A stretch of DNA of 64,000 nt from Nonomuraea soli (GTDB lineage Bacteria > Actinomycetota > Actinomycetes > Streptosporangiales > Streptosporangiaceae), in the NCBI RefSeq assembly GCF_013761175.1, contig NZ_JACDUR010000003.1, forward strand, positions 535,692-599,691, given 5' to 3'. This document shows, in pieces, positions 1 to 8,420 of this stretch. Numbering within the stretch: position 1 is the stretch's first letter; every line of letters starts with the position of its first letter. Made by a program: the position numbers and the translations under genes. Under the pieces are notes generated by a model, which saw only the letters and a program-made list of their open reading frames with translations, was not told where the DNA came from and made no database searches.

Positions 1-1283
1 ACCACGGCCAGCGCCTCCTCGGCGCGACCCGAGTAGTTGAGCAGAGTGCCGTACATGATCGCGGCGTCGGCGCGATAGCCGTCGGGCACGTCGGCGTGGC
101 TGTCGTCGGCCATGTCGGCGCGGTCGCTGTGGGGCACGTCAGGGCCCGAGCTGTTGTCCCACGCGGCCTCGGCCAGGCGCAGTCCGAGCGGGTAGTCGTG
201 CGCGGCCCACGCGGTGCGCGCGGCCCGCAGCAGCGGAGCGGGCCGGGTCGTCGTCCCGCTCTCCAGGCGCCAGGCGGCGACGCGCAGCACGTCCTCCCTG
301 CGGCGGGCGCCGGTCGCCTCCACGGCCTCGGCGAGTTCCCGGTACCGGCGGCGCAGGCGCAGAACGGGCGCGCGAGCACGGACCACCTCGCCGTAAAGCG
401 GGTGCGCGAGCCTGACCTCCGTGCGCCGGTCACCCATCACCACCTGGATCAGGCCGCGCTCCTCCGCCTCCTCGACCGCCTCGTGACCGGCCAGGCTCCC
501 CAGCGGGGCCAGGCCGATCGGCTCGGCGAGCGCGACCAGCTCCAGCACCGCCGTCACCGCATCGCCGTACCTGCCCATCCGGCGCTCGATGACCTCGATG
601 AGACGCGGGGCACGCGGCACCTCCCCGTCGAGCCGCCACACCTGGCCCGGTCTCGCGAGAACACCCCCCTCAAGGGCCGCGGCGACCAGCTCGCGCAGGA
701 GCAGCGCGTTGCCCTGGCTCAGCTCGTGCAGCCGCACCGCCGCCGCCCGGTCGACCTGGCCGCCGAGCACACCTGACAGCAGCTCGGCCGTCTCGTCCTG
801 GCCGAGCGGGTCGAGGTCGAGGCGGGCGCCCCGGTCGTCCTCCCACAGGGCCGCGACCGAGTCGGGACACTCCTGGCCCGTCCGCACTGTCGCCAGCACG
901 CGCACGCGGGCGGACAGCTGGTGGGCCAGCGCGGCGGAGGAGGCGTCGAGCAGGTGCGCGTCGTCGACGACCAGGAGGGACGGGCGGCGCGCCAGGATCG
1001 CGTCGGCGGCCCAGCGCAGCGGGTTGGCGCCCGGTTCCCCGCCGGGCAGCAGCGGGGCGAACGCGCCCAGCGGGAGCGCGCCGGCCGCGTGGGTGCCGCG
1101 CACCCGGACGGGCGCTTGGAACGAGGCCGCCAGTTCAGCCGCGAGGCGGGACTTGCCGACGCCCGCGGCGCCGGCGATCACGATGTTGCTCCGCCGCAGG
1201 ATCGTCAGCGCGCGCTCGCGCTCGGCCACCCGGCCGACGAACGGCCACCCCGTTGTGCGACCTGCCCAGGGCCCCGTGTCCAC
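1..1283 (-). CDS. ATPase-domain transcriptional regulator, LuxR/LAL-like, partial at window edge
   Basis: About 427 residues are visible and the frame runs off the window, so the C-terminus is missing. A Walker A motif (GAAGVGKS, about residues 38-45) is followed by a Walker B-like LLVVDDAH near residues 103-110, then a helical region rich in Arg, Leu and Ala. This order is that of AAA/STAND ATPases of the LAL-type regulators, which usually carry a LuxR helix-turn-helix at the C-terminus; that part would lie outside, so the regulator call is inference. The GTG start is chosen because GGGAGG lies 4 nt upstream and the P-loop then falls at the usual distance from the N-terminus. It is divergent from the secreted-protein gene at 1462. 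Confidence 0.8.
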   Translation of the reverse strand, partial: MDTGPWAGRTTGWPFVGRVAERERALTILRRSNIVIAGAAGVGKSRLAAELAASFQAPVRVRGTHAAGALPLGAFAPLLPGGEPGANPLRWAADAILARRPSLLVVDDAHLLDASSAALAHQLSARVRVLATVRTGQECPDSVAALWEDDRGARLDLDPLGQDETAELLSGVLGGQVDRAAAVRLHELSQGNALLLRELVAAALEGGVLARPGQVWRLDGEVPRAPRLIEVIERRMGRYGDAVTAVLELVALAEPIGLAPLGSLAGHEAVEEAEERGLIQVVMGDRRTEVRLAHPLYGEVVRARAPVLRLRRRYRELAEAVEATGARRREDVLRVAAWRLESGTTTRPAPLLRAARTAWAAHDYPLGLRLAEAAWDNSSGPDVPHSDRADMADDSHADVPDGYRADAAIMYGTLLNYSGRAEEALAV

Positions 1284-1352
1284 GGCGCCTCCCGTGTCCC
1301 TCGCCCATGTCCCTCGCCGACGCGCAAATCGTACGACCGCGGCGCCCGTCAC

Positions 1353-1390
1353 GGCCTGAGTAATCACCTGAGTAGCCGACTACTCAGGCC
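1353..1390. promoter_or_regulatory. Inverted-repeat operator candidate with three half-sites
   Basis: CCTGAGTAG (1367-1375) and CTACTCAGG (1380-1388) form a perfect 9-bp inverted repeat with a 4-nt spacer. An additional direct copy, CCTGAGTAA, lies at 1355-1363, so outer and inner arms can pair alternatively. It sits between the divergent regulator gene (start 1283) and the secreted-protein gene (start 1462), so it is probably a binding site for a dimeric regulator. The protein that binds is unknown. Confidence 0.45.
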
Positions 1391-1461
1391 CCCCGCCGCC
1401 CCACGCGCGACAGTCATGGACAGGGCGCCCATCCCGATCCCGCTCCCCAGAGGAGACCGCG

Positions 1462-2364
1462 ATGACGAACCGATTCCGCCCGCCCTGCGGCCTGGCCAGG
1501 CCACTGCTCGTCTTCGGCCTGCTGAGCGCCGCAATGGCCACCACCCTGCCGGACGCCTCCGCGAACACCGACGCCCACCCCTGGTCGGGCCTGTACTTCA
1601 ACGGCTTCAGGCACCCGTACCAGGACGGCCACCCCAGACGCAGCCCGTCCGCCGCCGAGGCGTTCATCACCGTCCCGTGCCTCCCCGACACCGCCCCCGC
1701 CGGGACCTACTACACCTGGGTCGGCCTGGGCGGCGTCCGGGAACGCCCGATGGTCCGCGCCGGCCTGGCGGCACGGCTCGTCCGCGACGGCGGCCGCGTC
1801 GAGAAGTCGTACTTCGCGTTCGGCGAGTATCTGGTCAACCGCCCGAGCTTCGCCGACTCCCCGCGCGGCCCCCGCCCCCGCTCGCGTGTCCCGTCGGACG
1901 GCTCCCGCATCGACGCAGGCGGCGACGGTTTGGCCATCACGTGCGACTCGTCGATGTTCTTCCGCGTGCACGCGGGGGGTGACGTGATCGTGGGCACCCG
2001 CCGCGCCCGCGTGGCGAACTACCCCACCCGATGGCGTCCGCGCTTCAGCTCGGCGCAGTTCGTCGTCCAGGACGCCGTGGGCGCGCCGCTGTTCCGGGCG
2101 GCGGGCGGGGCCGCGATGGACAACCCCCGGGTGCTGAACGGCGGTTCCACACTGGGCGTCGGCGAGCTCGCGTGCCTCCAGGGGACGGTCAACCCGTGCG
2201 CGAAGTGGGTGCAGGCCGGGGTGGACGTGGTCCCGCCGAGCGCGGACCGGCCGTCGAACCTGTGCTTCCGCCCCGCCACGACCCGGCCGTCCGCCCCGCC
2301 GCCGAGCTACCCGGGCGAGCTGTTCCCCGGCGGCGACGCCCGGCCCGTCAGGAACGTCTGCTGA
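1462..2364 (+). CDS. Secreted protein of unknown function
   Basis: A 300-residue protein with a clear Sec signal peptide: basic start (MTNRFR), hydrophobic stretch around residues 12-26 and a likely cleavage after ASA near residue 34. The mature part has at least six cysteines (for example TVPCLPD, ITCDSS, LACLQ, NPCAKW, NLCFRP and a C-terminal NVC), suggesting disulfide bonds outside the cell, and is rich in Trp, Tyr and Pro. A purine-rich GAGGAGA ribosome site precedes the ATG. I recognise no family. No operon partner: the next gene (2381-2704) is convergent. Confidence 0.75.
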   Translation: MTNRFRPPCGLARPLLVFGLLSAAMATTLPDASANTDAHPWSGLYFNGFRHPYQDGHPRRSPSAAEAFITVPCLPDTAPAGTYYTWVGLGGVRERPMVRAGLAARLVRDGGRVEKSYFAFGEYLVNRPSFADSPRGPRPRSRVPSDGSRIDAGGDGLAITCDSSMFFRVHAGGDVIVGTRRARVANYPTRWRPRFSSAQFVVQDAVGAPLFRAAGGAAMDNPRVLNGGSTLGVGELACLQGTVNPCAKWVQAGVDVVPPSADRPSNLCFRPATTRPSAPPPSYPGELFPGGDARPVRNVC

Positions 2365-2380
2365 CTCACCTCACCTCACC

Positions 2381-2704
2381 TCACGGAGGCACGAGCGCCG
2401 CCAGCGGGACGTGGTGCTGTCCGGCGTGAATGTCGCGGTCGCGCAGCCCTCCCTGCGCGACCGGGCGGGGGAAGGAGATCTTCACGACGTTCAGCGCCGG
2501 GATGCGGAAGATCAGCACGTCCGCCGGGTCCAGCGCGTACAGCCGTGCGACGACCTCCTCGTTGACGAACTCCTCGTCGGCGACGATCGCGTAGTCCTCG
2601 GCCGAACGCATGAACAGCTCCATGGTGATCCAGAACGGTCCCGCGTTCTTGGACCGCACCTCCAGGGCCAGCTCTCCGAGCGTGAGCTTGCGATCGTCAG
2701 TCAC
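2381..2704 (-). CDS. DUF4387 family protein (AtuA-associated)
   Basis: A 107-residue soluble protein matching the short DUF4387 family, whose genes commonly sit directly after DUF1446/AtuA genes or are fused to them; the biochemical role is not established. Typical features are the N-terminal LGELALEVRSKNAGPFW stretch and the ALDPADVLIFRIPALNVVKISFPRP core. The start is a GTG that overlaps the stop of the DUF1446 gene by 8 nt, so the two are translationally coupled and probably form one complex. It is the last gene of the four-gene operon that starts at 6426. Confidence 0.8.
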   Translation of the reverse strand: MTDDRKLTLGELALEVRSKNAGPFWITMELFMRSAEDYAIVADEEFVNEEVVARLYALDPADVLIFRIPALNVVKISFPRPVAQGGLRDRDIHAGQHHVPLAALVPP

Positions 2705-4082
2705 GGGACGCCTCCTCGGCGATCTCGACGCGGAACAGCTCGGACGGTTCGTCGACGTCCACGACGTGGTTCAGCACGAACTCGTACGCCGGGCCGCGCT
2801 CGATCTCCGCGGGCGAGGTGGCGAAGGCCAGGCTCGGCAGGTAGGCCATGTCAGGGGTCGGCAGGTGCAGCATCAGCGGATTGGCGATCTTGGCCACGGC
2901 GGTGGCCGTGGCCTGGTCGGGGGCGTTGACCAGCAACATCGCCCCCACCTCGCGCGGCGGGCCGGTCGCGGGATCGAGGTCTTCGAGCACCGCGTTGTAG
3001 CCGTACAGGCGCAGGTCCACGGCGTACTGCGGCGGTTCGAGCCCGAGCGTCTGCCGCACCCTCGCACGGAGGATCCTGTGCATCAGAGCGGCCCACTCCT
3101 CGATCTTGGACAGGATGTGCGGGTCACGGATCGCGGTGAACGACATGGTCTCGTAGCCCGTGACCCGGGCACCCTCGAGCTTGATCGTGTGCTGGTCGGC
3201 GAGCTCGAAGCGCGAGCCCTCCACGCGGACACGCCGCTCGTCGAGCGCCGTGTAGACGGCGTCGGAGACGTCGAGCGTGCCCGCGGGCTCCCGCATACGG
3301 AACGGGTCGACGGTCTCGTACAGCATGTGGGCGGCCACCGAGGTCGGCGTGCAGGCGTTGGCCGGGTCCAGCGGCTCGATGGTGAAGCCGTCGTGGTCGA
3401 TGGTGGCCAGGACGCCTCCCGCGCGCGGGTTGGTGGTGCACTGGCCGCCACACTCGACGATCTTGGAAGCGTGCCAGGTCGGCCCGGCGGGCATGCCCAG
3501 CATCAGCGGGTACGCGGCGGCCACCGCGGTGTCGGTGGCCCGCCCGGCGAGCACCACGTCGGCCCCGGCCCGCAGCGCCGCGACGATCGGCTCGTGGCCC
3601 ATCATGCCGACGATGTGGCTGCAGGAGTCGAGCGTGGCGGCGTCGAGGTCGCCCAGCGGCGGCAGCGGATGGACACGGCCCTCGTTGAGCCGCTCCTTGA
3701 GCGTCTCAGCCCGCTGCTCGCTGTAGATGCGGGCGATCCTGAGGGTCAGGCCCTCCTCGCGCAGGATCGTCTCGGCGATGCCCGCGACCCAGTCGACGCC
3801 GGAGTCGGTGCCGCTCGTGCCGCACGAGCCGATGACCACCGGGATGCCGGCCGACGCCGAGGCGCGCAGCAGGATCCGCAGGTCGCCCGCCACCGCGGCC
3901 GCCGCCGTCTTGGCAGTTCCTGAGCCCAGGTAGTAGGGCCCGGAATCGGTGGAGCCGCCGTCGACGGCGATCACGTCGGCGCCCAGCGCGATCCCCCGGT
4001 CGACCGTCTCGCGCGGGAAACCCGCTCCGAGCATCCCGACCGGGGTCAGTACCCTGACCGACTCCCGTTGAGCCTCTGTCAT
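2697..4082 (-). CDS. DUF1446 / acyclic terpene utilization AtuA-like protein
   Basis: A 461-residue cytoplasmic protein of the DUF1446 family. The family is named after Pseudomonas AtuA from acyclic terpene degradation, but homologues occur in many hydroxy-acid gene clusters and the reaction is not established. The N-terminal part has the family's glycine-rich segments (MLGAGFPRETVDRGI, ADVIAVDGGSTDSGPYYLG, VVIGSCGTSGTDSGVDW) and the middle has GADVVLAGRATDTAV. The ATG start overlaps the TGA of the upstream dehydrogenase (ATGA), giving the usual AtuA length. With MFS transporter, dehydrogenase and DUF4387 it forms a tight operon; the likely role is conversion of an imported organic acid (inference). 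Confidence 0.82.
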   Translation of the reverse strand: MTEAQRESVRVLTPVGMLGAGFPRETVDRGIALGADVIAVDGGSTDSGPYYLGSGTAKTAAAAVAGDLRILLRASASAGIPVVIGSCGTSGTDSGVDWVAGIAETILREEGLTLRIARIYSEQRAETLKERLNEGRVHPLPPLGDLDAATLDSCSHIVGMMGHEPIVAALRAGADVVLAGRATDTAVAAAYPLMLGMPAGPTWHASKIVECGGQCTTNPRAGGVLATIDHDGFTIEPLDPANACTPTSVAAHMLYETVDPFRMREPAGTLDVSDAVYTALDERRVRVEGSRFELADQHTIKLEGARVTGYETMSFTAIRDPHILSKIEEWAALMHRILRARVRQTLGLEPPQYAVDLRLYGYNAVLEDLDPATGPPREVGAMLLVNAPDQATATAVAKIANPLMLHLPTPDMAYLPSLAFATSPAEIERGPAYEFVLNHVVDVDEPSELFRVEIAEEASRD

Positions 4083-5053
4083 CTCGTCCTCGTTTCTTCG
4101 GTGGTCAGCAGGTGGGCGTTGAGCGAGGAGCGTGGCCGTCCGCGCAGGGCGGCCACCAGTTCGCGGGCGCCCTCGATGCCGGCGGCGCGGCGTGCTTCGG
4201 CGGTCTGGCCGGCCAGGTGGGAGTAGACGGTGATGCCGGGCACGCCGCGCAGCGGGCTGCCGGCCGGGAGCGGCTCTGTCTCGGTCACGTCCAGGGCCGC
4301 TCCTGCGATCCGCCCGGCTTGTACGGCCTCGGCCAGGGCGTTCTCGTCGACGATCGCGCCACGTGCGGTGTTGATCAGGTGGGCGGTGGGCTTCATCCTG
4401 GCCAGCGCGGCTGCGTCGATCAGCTGCCGGGTGGCGGGGGTGAGGGCGGCGTGCAGGGAGACGAAGTCGGAGGCGGCGAGCAGGTCGTGGAGCTCCACGA
4501 AATCGACACCGGGATCGTGCTGCGGCGTCCTCGTGGTGCACAACACCCTCAGCCCGAAGGCCTTCGCCAGCGGCACCACGGCGCGGGCGGCCGAGCCGTA
4601 CCCGAGAAGCCCGAGTGTCTTGCCGCGCAGCTCGCAGCCGTCCTCGCGCGGCCACCCGCCCGCCCGGACCCCGGCCGCCACGGGCACCAGGCGGCGCGCC
4701 TGCGCCAGCAGCAACGCCATCGTGTACTCGGCGACGGCGTTGGCGTTGACGCCCGGCAGGTTGCTCACCGAGACGCCCGCGCGAGTGGCCGCCTCGACGT
4801 CGACGGAGTCGTGGCCCACGCCCGTGCGCACCACCGCCCGCAGCCCGCAGACCTGGGCGAAAACCCGCGCCGTCATCGGCTCGTTGGCGATCAGCGCACC
4901 CTCCGCGCCATCGAGGATCGCGACCAGCTCATCGTGTCCGCGGGTCCCGCGCAGGGGGTGGTGACGCGTGGCGAAGCCCTCCTGCCGCAGGAGGAGGTCG
5001 ACCTCGTCTCCTGGCTCCAGGTAGTCGGTGGTGACCACGACGACGCGCGTCAC
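4079..5053 (-). CDS. D-isomer-specific 2-hydroxyacid dehydrogenase
   Basis: A 324-residue NAD(P)-dependent dehydrogenase. The Rossmann motif is GLLGYGSAARAVVPLA in mid-protein; the catalytic Arg lies in INTARGAIVDE, the Glu in DVTETEP and the His in YSHLAGQTAEARR, so the catalytic set is complete. The N-terminal catalytic half begins with VVVVTTDYLEPGDEVD. It should interconvert a 2-oxoacid and a D-2-hydroxyacid in the cytoplasm. The GTG start overlaps the stop of the MFS gene (GTGA) and its stop overlaps the DUF1446 start (ATGA), so the operon is fully coupled. The exact substrate cannot be read from the sequence; a phosphoglycerate dehydrogenase role is unlikely given length and context. 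Confidence 0.85.
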   Translation of the reverse strand: MTRVVVVTTDYLEPGDEVDLLLRQEGFATRHHPLRGTRGHDELVAILDGAEGALIANEPMTARVFAQVCGLRAVVRTGVGHDSVDVEAATRAGVSVSNLPGVNANAVAEYTMALLLAQARRLVPVAAGVRAGGWPREDGCELRGKTLGLLGYGSAARAVVPLAKAFGLRVLCTTRTPQHDPGVDFVELHDLLAASDFVSLHAALTPATRQLIDAAALARMKPTAHLINTARGAIVDENALAEAVQAGRIAGAALDVTETEPLPAGSPLRGVPGITVYSHLAGQTAEARRAAGIEGARELVAALRGRPRSSLNAHLLTTEETRTR

Positions 5054-6426
5054 AGGGACCTCCCCTGCGCCGCGGCGCCGCGCTGCAGCCGGTCGACGCG
5101 GATGACCAGCACGATGGCGATGAGAGCCAGGACCGTGATGTGCAGGAGCATCAGGTGCCAGCCGGTGAGATCGACCGCCAGCCCGACGAGGGCGGGACCT
5201 GCCATCGCGCCACCCGCCCAGCCGACGGTGTACAGGCCCGTGTACGTGCCGACGACCCTGGACGACGGGGCCAGGTTCCACAGGACCACGACTGCGTTGA
5301 TCATGAATCCGGCCGCGCCCGCCGCCGCGAGGCACAGCGTGACCATGGTCGCGACAGGGTTCTGGACCACGGTTCCCAGGATCGTGCCGACCGCGAAGAT
5401 CGCCATTCCGACCATGATGACCCGCAATCGCCCGAAACGCTCGGCGAGCAGGGCCGCGGGGAAGGCGGCCAGGATGTACGCGATGCCGCTGGGCAACGTC
5501 AGGCCGCCCGCCTCGCCGTCCGACAGACCCAGCGCCTCGACGCCGTAAGGGGTCATGAGGGCGCGCGAGGCGGCCCAGGCGCTGCCGAAGACGAACACGG
5601 TGACGATCATCAGCAGGCGGCTGCGGTCGGGGTCGCGGGCCAGGTCGCGAAGGATCGCACCGATCTTCGTCCCCTGCCCCTCGGCACCGGCCGTCACGGC
5701 ACCCGTCGCGGCGGCGCCCTCTGCGGCGGCACCCTGTGTGGCGGCGCCCTCTGTGGCGGTGGCCTCTCCGGGGGCGCCCCTCACCGCCGCGTCCGCCGCA
5801 TCCTCCGCGAGGGCCGCCTGATAGCCGTCCGAGTCGCTGTCACGAACCTTCCAGACCAGTACGGCGGCCGCCGCCAGCATGAGCCCCGCAGGTACGGCGA
5901 ACGCCAGCTGCGGATGGTCGTCCACGAGCAGCAGGCTGACCAGCGCCGCGACGATCACCGTCAGTGCCGCAGCCGTCTTGACCGCCGCGTTGGCCCGGCT
6001 CCGGCGCTCCGGCCTGATGAAGTCGGGCAGAAGCGACTCGCTGATCGGCTTGAAGCTGTTCATCACCACCGCGTAGAGGAAGATCAGCAGGATCAGCCAT
6101 CCCAGCGAGGAGGCGTGCGGGATGAGCAGGAACAGCACGGCGCCCAGCGGCATCATGACCGCCAGGTAGGGGATGCGACGCCCCCACGCGGTCCGGGTGT
6201 TGTCGGAACGGTTGCCCATGGCGGGCTGGATGAAGACCCCCAGCAGGTTGTCCATGCCCATGAGCAGCCCGATCACCGCCGCGCTGGCGATGTAGTCGCG
6301 CAGCAGCTCGGGGACGCGGCTGTCGTAGAAGTTCCAGGTCGACTCCTGCGCGAAGACGGCGAGGGCCACGTAGAACGTGATCATTCCTCCGGAGTGGACC
6401 GCACGTCCTTGGGTTTCGCTGCTCAC
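5050..6426 (-). CDS. MFS transporter (SLC45/GPH-like)
   Basis: A 458-residue membrane protein with about 12 hydrophobic segments. The first cytoplasmic loop carries MGNRSDNTRTAWGRRIPYL, the R-x-x-x-G-R-R-x-P signature of the SLC45/GPH branch of the major facilitator superfamily, members of which often carry sugars or organic solutes. A long Ala/Gly/Glu-rich loop (about residues 205-245, with repeated ATEGAA-like units) separates the two halves. First gene of the operon 6426-2381, with a promoter carrying a palindromic operator (6459-6486). Probably imports the substrate handled by the downstream dehydrogenase and DUF1446 protein (inference). Confidence 0.82.
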   Translation of the reverse strand: MSSETQGRAVHSGGMITFYVALAVFAQESTWNFYDSRVPELLRDYIASAAVIGLLMGMDNLLGVFIQPAMGNRSDNTRTAWGRRIPYLAVMMPLGAVLFLLIPHASSLGWLILLIFLYAVVMNSFKPISESLLPDFIRPERRSRANAAVKTAAALTVIVAALVSLLLVDDHPQLAFAVPAGLMLAAAAVLVWKVRDSDSDGYQAALAEDAADAAVRGAPGEATATEGAATQGAAAEGAAATGAVTAGAEGQGTKIGAILRDLARDPDRSRLLMIVTVFVFGSAWAASRALMTPYGVEALGLSDGEAGGLTLPSGIAYILAAFPAALLAERFGRLRVIMVGMAIFAVGTILGTVVQNPVATMVTLCLAAAGAAGFMINAVVVLWNLAPSSRVVGTYTGLYTVGWAGGAMAGPALVGLAVDLTGWHLMLLHITVLALIAIVLVIRVDRLQRGAAAQGRSL

Positions 6427-6458
6427 TGACGACCTCCTCGGGGGGTGTGGCAGGCGTC

Positions 6459-6486
6459 ACAATACTTGCTATAGCAAAACTGTCAA
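6459..6486 (-). promoter_or_regulatory. Promoter with perfect 12-bp palindrome, likely GntR operator
   Basis: On the minus strand TTGACA (6481-6486) is followed after 16 nt by TATTGT (6459-6464). The spacer contains TTGCTATAGCAA (6466-6477), a perfect palindrome of the type bound by FadR-family GntR proteins. It drives the MFS/dehydrogenase/DUF1446/DUF4387 operon and lies about 40 bp upstream of the divergent gntR gene, so that regulator is the obvious candidate to occlude it. Binding itself is inference. Confidence 0.65.
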
Positions 6487-6518
6487 GCAACAGCATCGGC
6501 CTTTGCTACGGTGAACTC

Positions 6519-7244
6519 ATGACGGTCAAACCGCCAGCCGACGCGGGCAGCGAAACCCGGGCCGACCTCGCCTACCAGTCCCTGCGCGAAGCGATCGGGT
6601 CAGGCGCGCTGCGCCCAGGGCAGAAGGTCACCGAGCGCGGCCTCGCCGAGCAGCTCGAGGTCAGCCCCACCCCCGTACGCGAAGCGCTGCGCCGCCTGGA
6701 GCAGGACGGGCTCATCCAGCGCACCGGCCCCCGCACCGTCGTCGTCGCCGACATCGCCGAACGCGCCATCGCCGACCTCGCCGAGGTCGAGATCGGCCTG
6801 CGCGGCCTGGTCGCCCGCTTCGCCGCCAGGCACGCCACCGCCGACCAGCTCGACACGCTCGACACGATCCTCGACGCCACCGACGACCTGCTGATCGTCA
6901 TCGTCACCCGGCACCGCAACGGCGAGAACGTCGAGCGGCAGCTCATCGCGCTGCTCGACCACATGCAGGACTTCAACGAGACCCTGAACGCGTGCGCGGC
7001 CAACCCGGTGCTGGTGCGGCTGCTGGAGCAGTCGCAGGTGTTCTCCAAGCCGGAGCGGCGGGCGCGCATCCTCGGCCAGATCGCCGTGAACGACCGGTTC
7101 GGGCTCGACCGCTACTCCACCCACCGCGCCCTGGTACGCGCCCTGCGCGAGGGCGACTCGGCGACCGCCGAGCGGCTCGTCATCGAGGACGCCCAGGGGT
7201 CCCTGACGGACCTCGGCGCCCACACGGAGCGGAGACCACGATGA
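6519..7244 (+). CDS. GntR-family regulator, FCD subfamily
   Basis: A 241-residue regulator. Residues about 10-75 form the winged helix (AYQSLREAIGSGALRPGQKV, LAEQLEVSPTPVREALRRLE, followed by the GLIQRTGPRTVVV wing); the rest is the all-helical FCD ligand-binding domain with likely metal-site residues (DHMQDFNETLNAC and the later STHRALVRALREGD). An upstream in-frame start at 6447 would add 24 residues through the operator, so the ATG at 6519, preceded by GGTGA, is preferred. Its TGA overlaps the ATG of the next gene (ATGA). It probably controls both the divergent DUF1446 operon and the genes that follow it. Confidence 0.88.
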   Translation: MTVKPPADAGSETRADLAYQSLREAIGSGALRPGQKVTERGLAEQLEVSPTPVREALRRLEQDGLIQRTGPRTVVVADIAERAIADLAEVEIGLRGLVARFAARHATADQLDTLDTILDATDDLLIVIVTRHRNGENVERQLIALLDHMQDFNETLNACAANPVLVRLLEQSQVFSKPERRARILGQIAVNDRFGLDRYSTHRALVRALREGDSATAERLVIEDAQGSLTDLGAHTERRPR

Positions 7245-8407
7245 CGCCCACCGGCCAGCCAGAAGCGCCGACCCCGATGTCCGCCACCGTCGCCCCTCCT
7301 CCCTCCGCCACCCACCGCATCGCCGTGATCCCGGGCGACGGCATCGGCACCGAGGTCGTGCCGGAAGGCCTGCGCGCCCTGGAGGCGACCGCCGGCGTGT
7401 TCGGCCTCGACCTGCGCTTCGACCACTTCGACTTCGCCAGCGCCCCCTACTGGCAACGCCACGGCACCATGCTCCCCGACGACTGGCACGACACCCTCGC
7501 CGCCTACGACGCGATCTTCTTCGGCGCCGTCGGCTGGCCCGCGGTCGTTCCCGACCACGTGTCGTTGTGGGGCAGCCTGCTCCAGATGCGCCGCGGCTTC
7601 GACCAGTACGTCAACCTGCGCCCCTGCCGCCTCATGCCAGGAGTGCGCAGCCCCCTCGCCGGGCGCGAACCGGGCGAGATCGACTTCCTGGTCGTGCGGG
7701 AGAACACCGAGGGCGAGTACTCCAGCATCGGAGGCCGGATCTTCGAGGGCACCCCGCGCGAGACCGTCCTCCAAGAGACCGTGATGACGCGGGTCGGCGT
7801 CGACAGGGTGCTGCGCTACGCCTTCGAGCTCGCCTCGCGCCGCCCGGCCCGCCACCTCACCTCCGCCACCAAGAGCAACGGCATCTCGATCTCGATGCCC
7901 TACTGGGACGAGCGCGTCGAGGAGATGGCCAAGCACTTCCCCGACGTCGCCCACGACAGGTGCCACATCGACGCGCTGGCGGCCAACTTCGTCCTCCACC
8001 CCGACCGCTACGACGTCGTGGTCGCCAGCAACCTGTTCGGCGACATCCTGTCCGACCTCGGGCCCGCCTGCACGGGCACGATCGGCATCGCCCCGAGCGC
8101 CAACATCAACCCCGACCGCGCCTCCCCGAGCCTGTTCGAACCGGTGCACGGCTCGGCCCCCGACATCGCCAGGCTCGGCATCGCCAACCCGGTCGGCCAG
8201 ATCTGGTGCGCGTCGATGATGCTCGACCACCTCGGCCACCCGGACGCGGGCGCCCACCTGCTGGCCGCCATCGAGGACGTCCTCGCGGCGGGCCCCTCCG
8301 ACGCCCCGCTCACCCCCGACCTCCACGGCCGCGGGACCACCGAGGAACTGGGCGCCGCGATCGCCGACCGCATCAGGGAGCGAGCGCCGATTGTCGGCCG
8401 GGGATGA
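7241..8407 (+). CDS. Isocitrate/isopropylmalate dehydrogenase family, tartrate-dehydrogenase-like
   Basis: A 388-residue NAD-dependent beta-decarboxylating dehydrogenase. Diagnostic segments are IAVIPGDGIGTEVVPEG at the N-terminus, LVVRENTEGEYSS, the catalytic region NFVLHPDRYDVVVASNLFGD and EPVHGSAPDIA for the cofactor pocket. Pattern and length resemble tartrate dehydrogenase/decarboxylase (TtuC/YeaU) more than LeuB. Substrates of such enzymes are (R)-malate, tartrate or substituted malates, converted to the keto acid with or without loss of CO2. The ATG overlaps the gntR stop by 4 nt; an internal ATG at 7277 is possible because the first residues are Pro-rich and poorly conserved. It is co-transcribed with the regulator, consistent with an organic-acid pathway. 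Confidence 0.85.
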   Translation: MTPTGQPEAPTPMSATVAPPPSATHRIAVIPGDGIGTEVVPEGLRALEATAGVFGLDLRFDHFDFASAPYWQRHGTMLPDDWHDTLAAYDAIFFGAVGWPAVVPDHVSLWGSLLQMRRGFDQYVNLRPCRLMPGVRSPLAGREPGEIDFLVVRENTEGEYSSIGGRIFEGTPRETVLQETVMTRVGVDRVLRYAFELASRRPARHLTSATKSNGISISMPYWDERVEEMAKHFPDVAHDRCHIDALAANFVLHPDRYDVVVASNLFGDILSDLGPACTGTIGIAPSANINPDRASPSLFEPVHGSAPDIARLGIANPVGQIWCASMMLDHLGHPDAGAHLLAAIEDVLAAGPSDAPLTPDLHGRGTTEELGAAIADRIRERAPIVGRG

Positions 8408-8420
8408 CATCATCCAGCTC

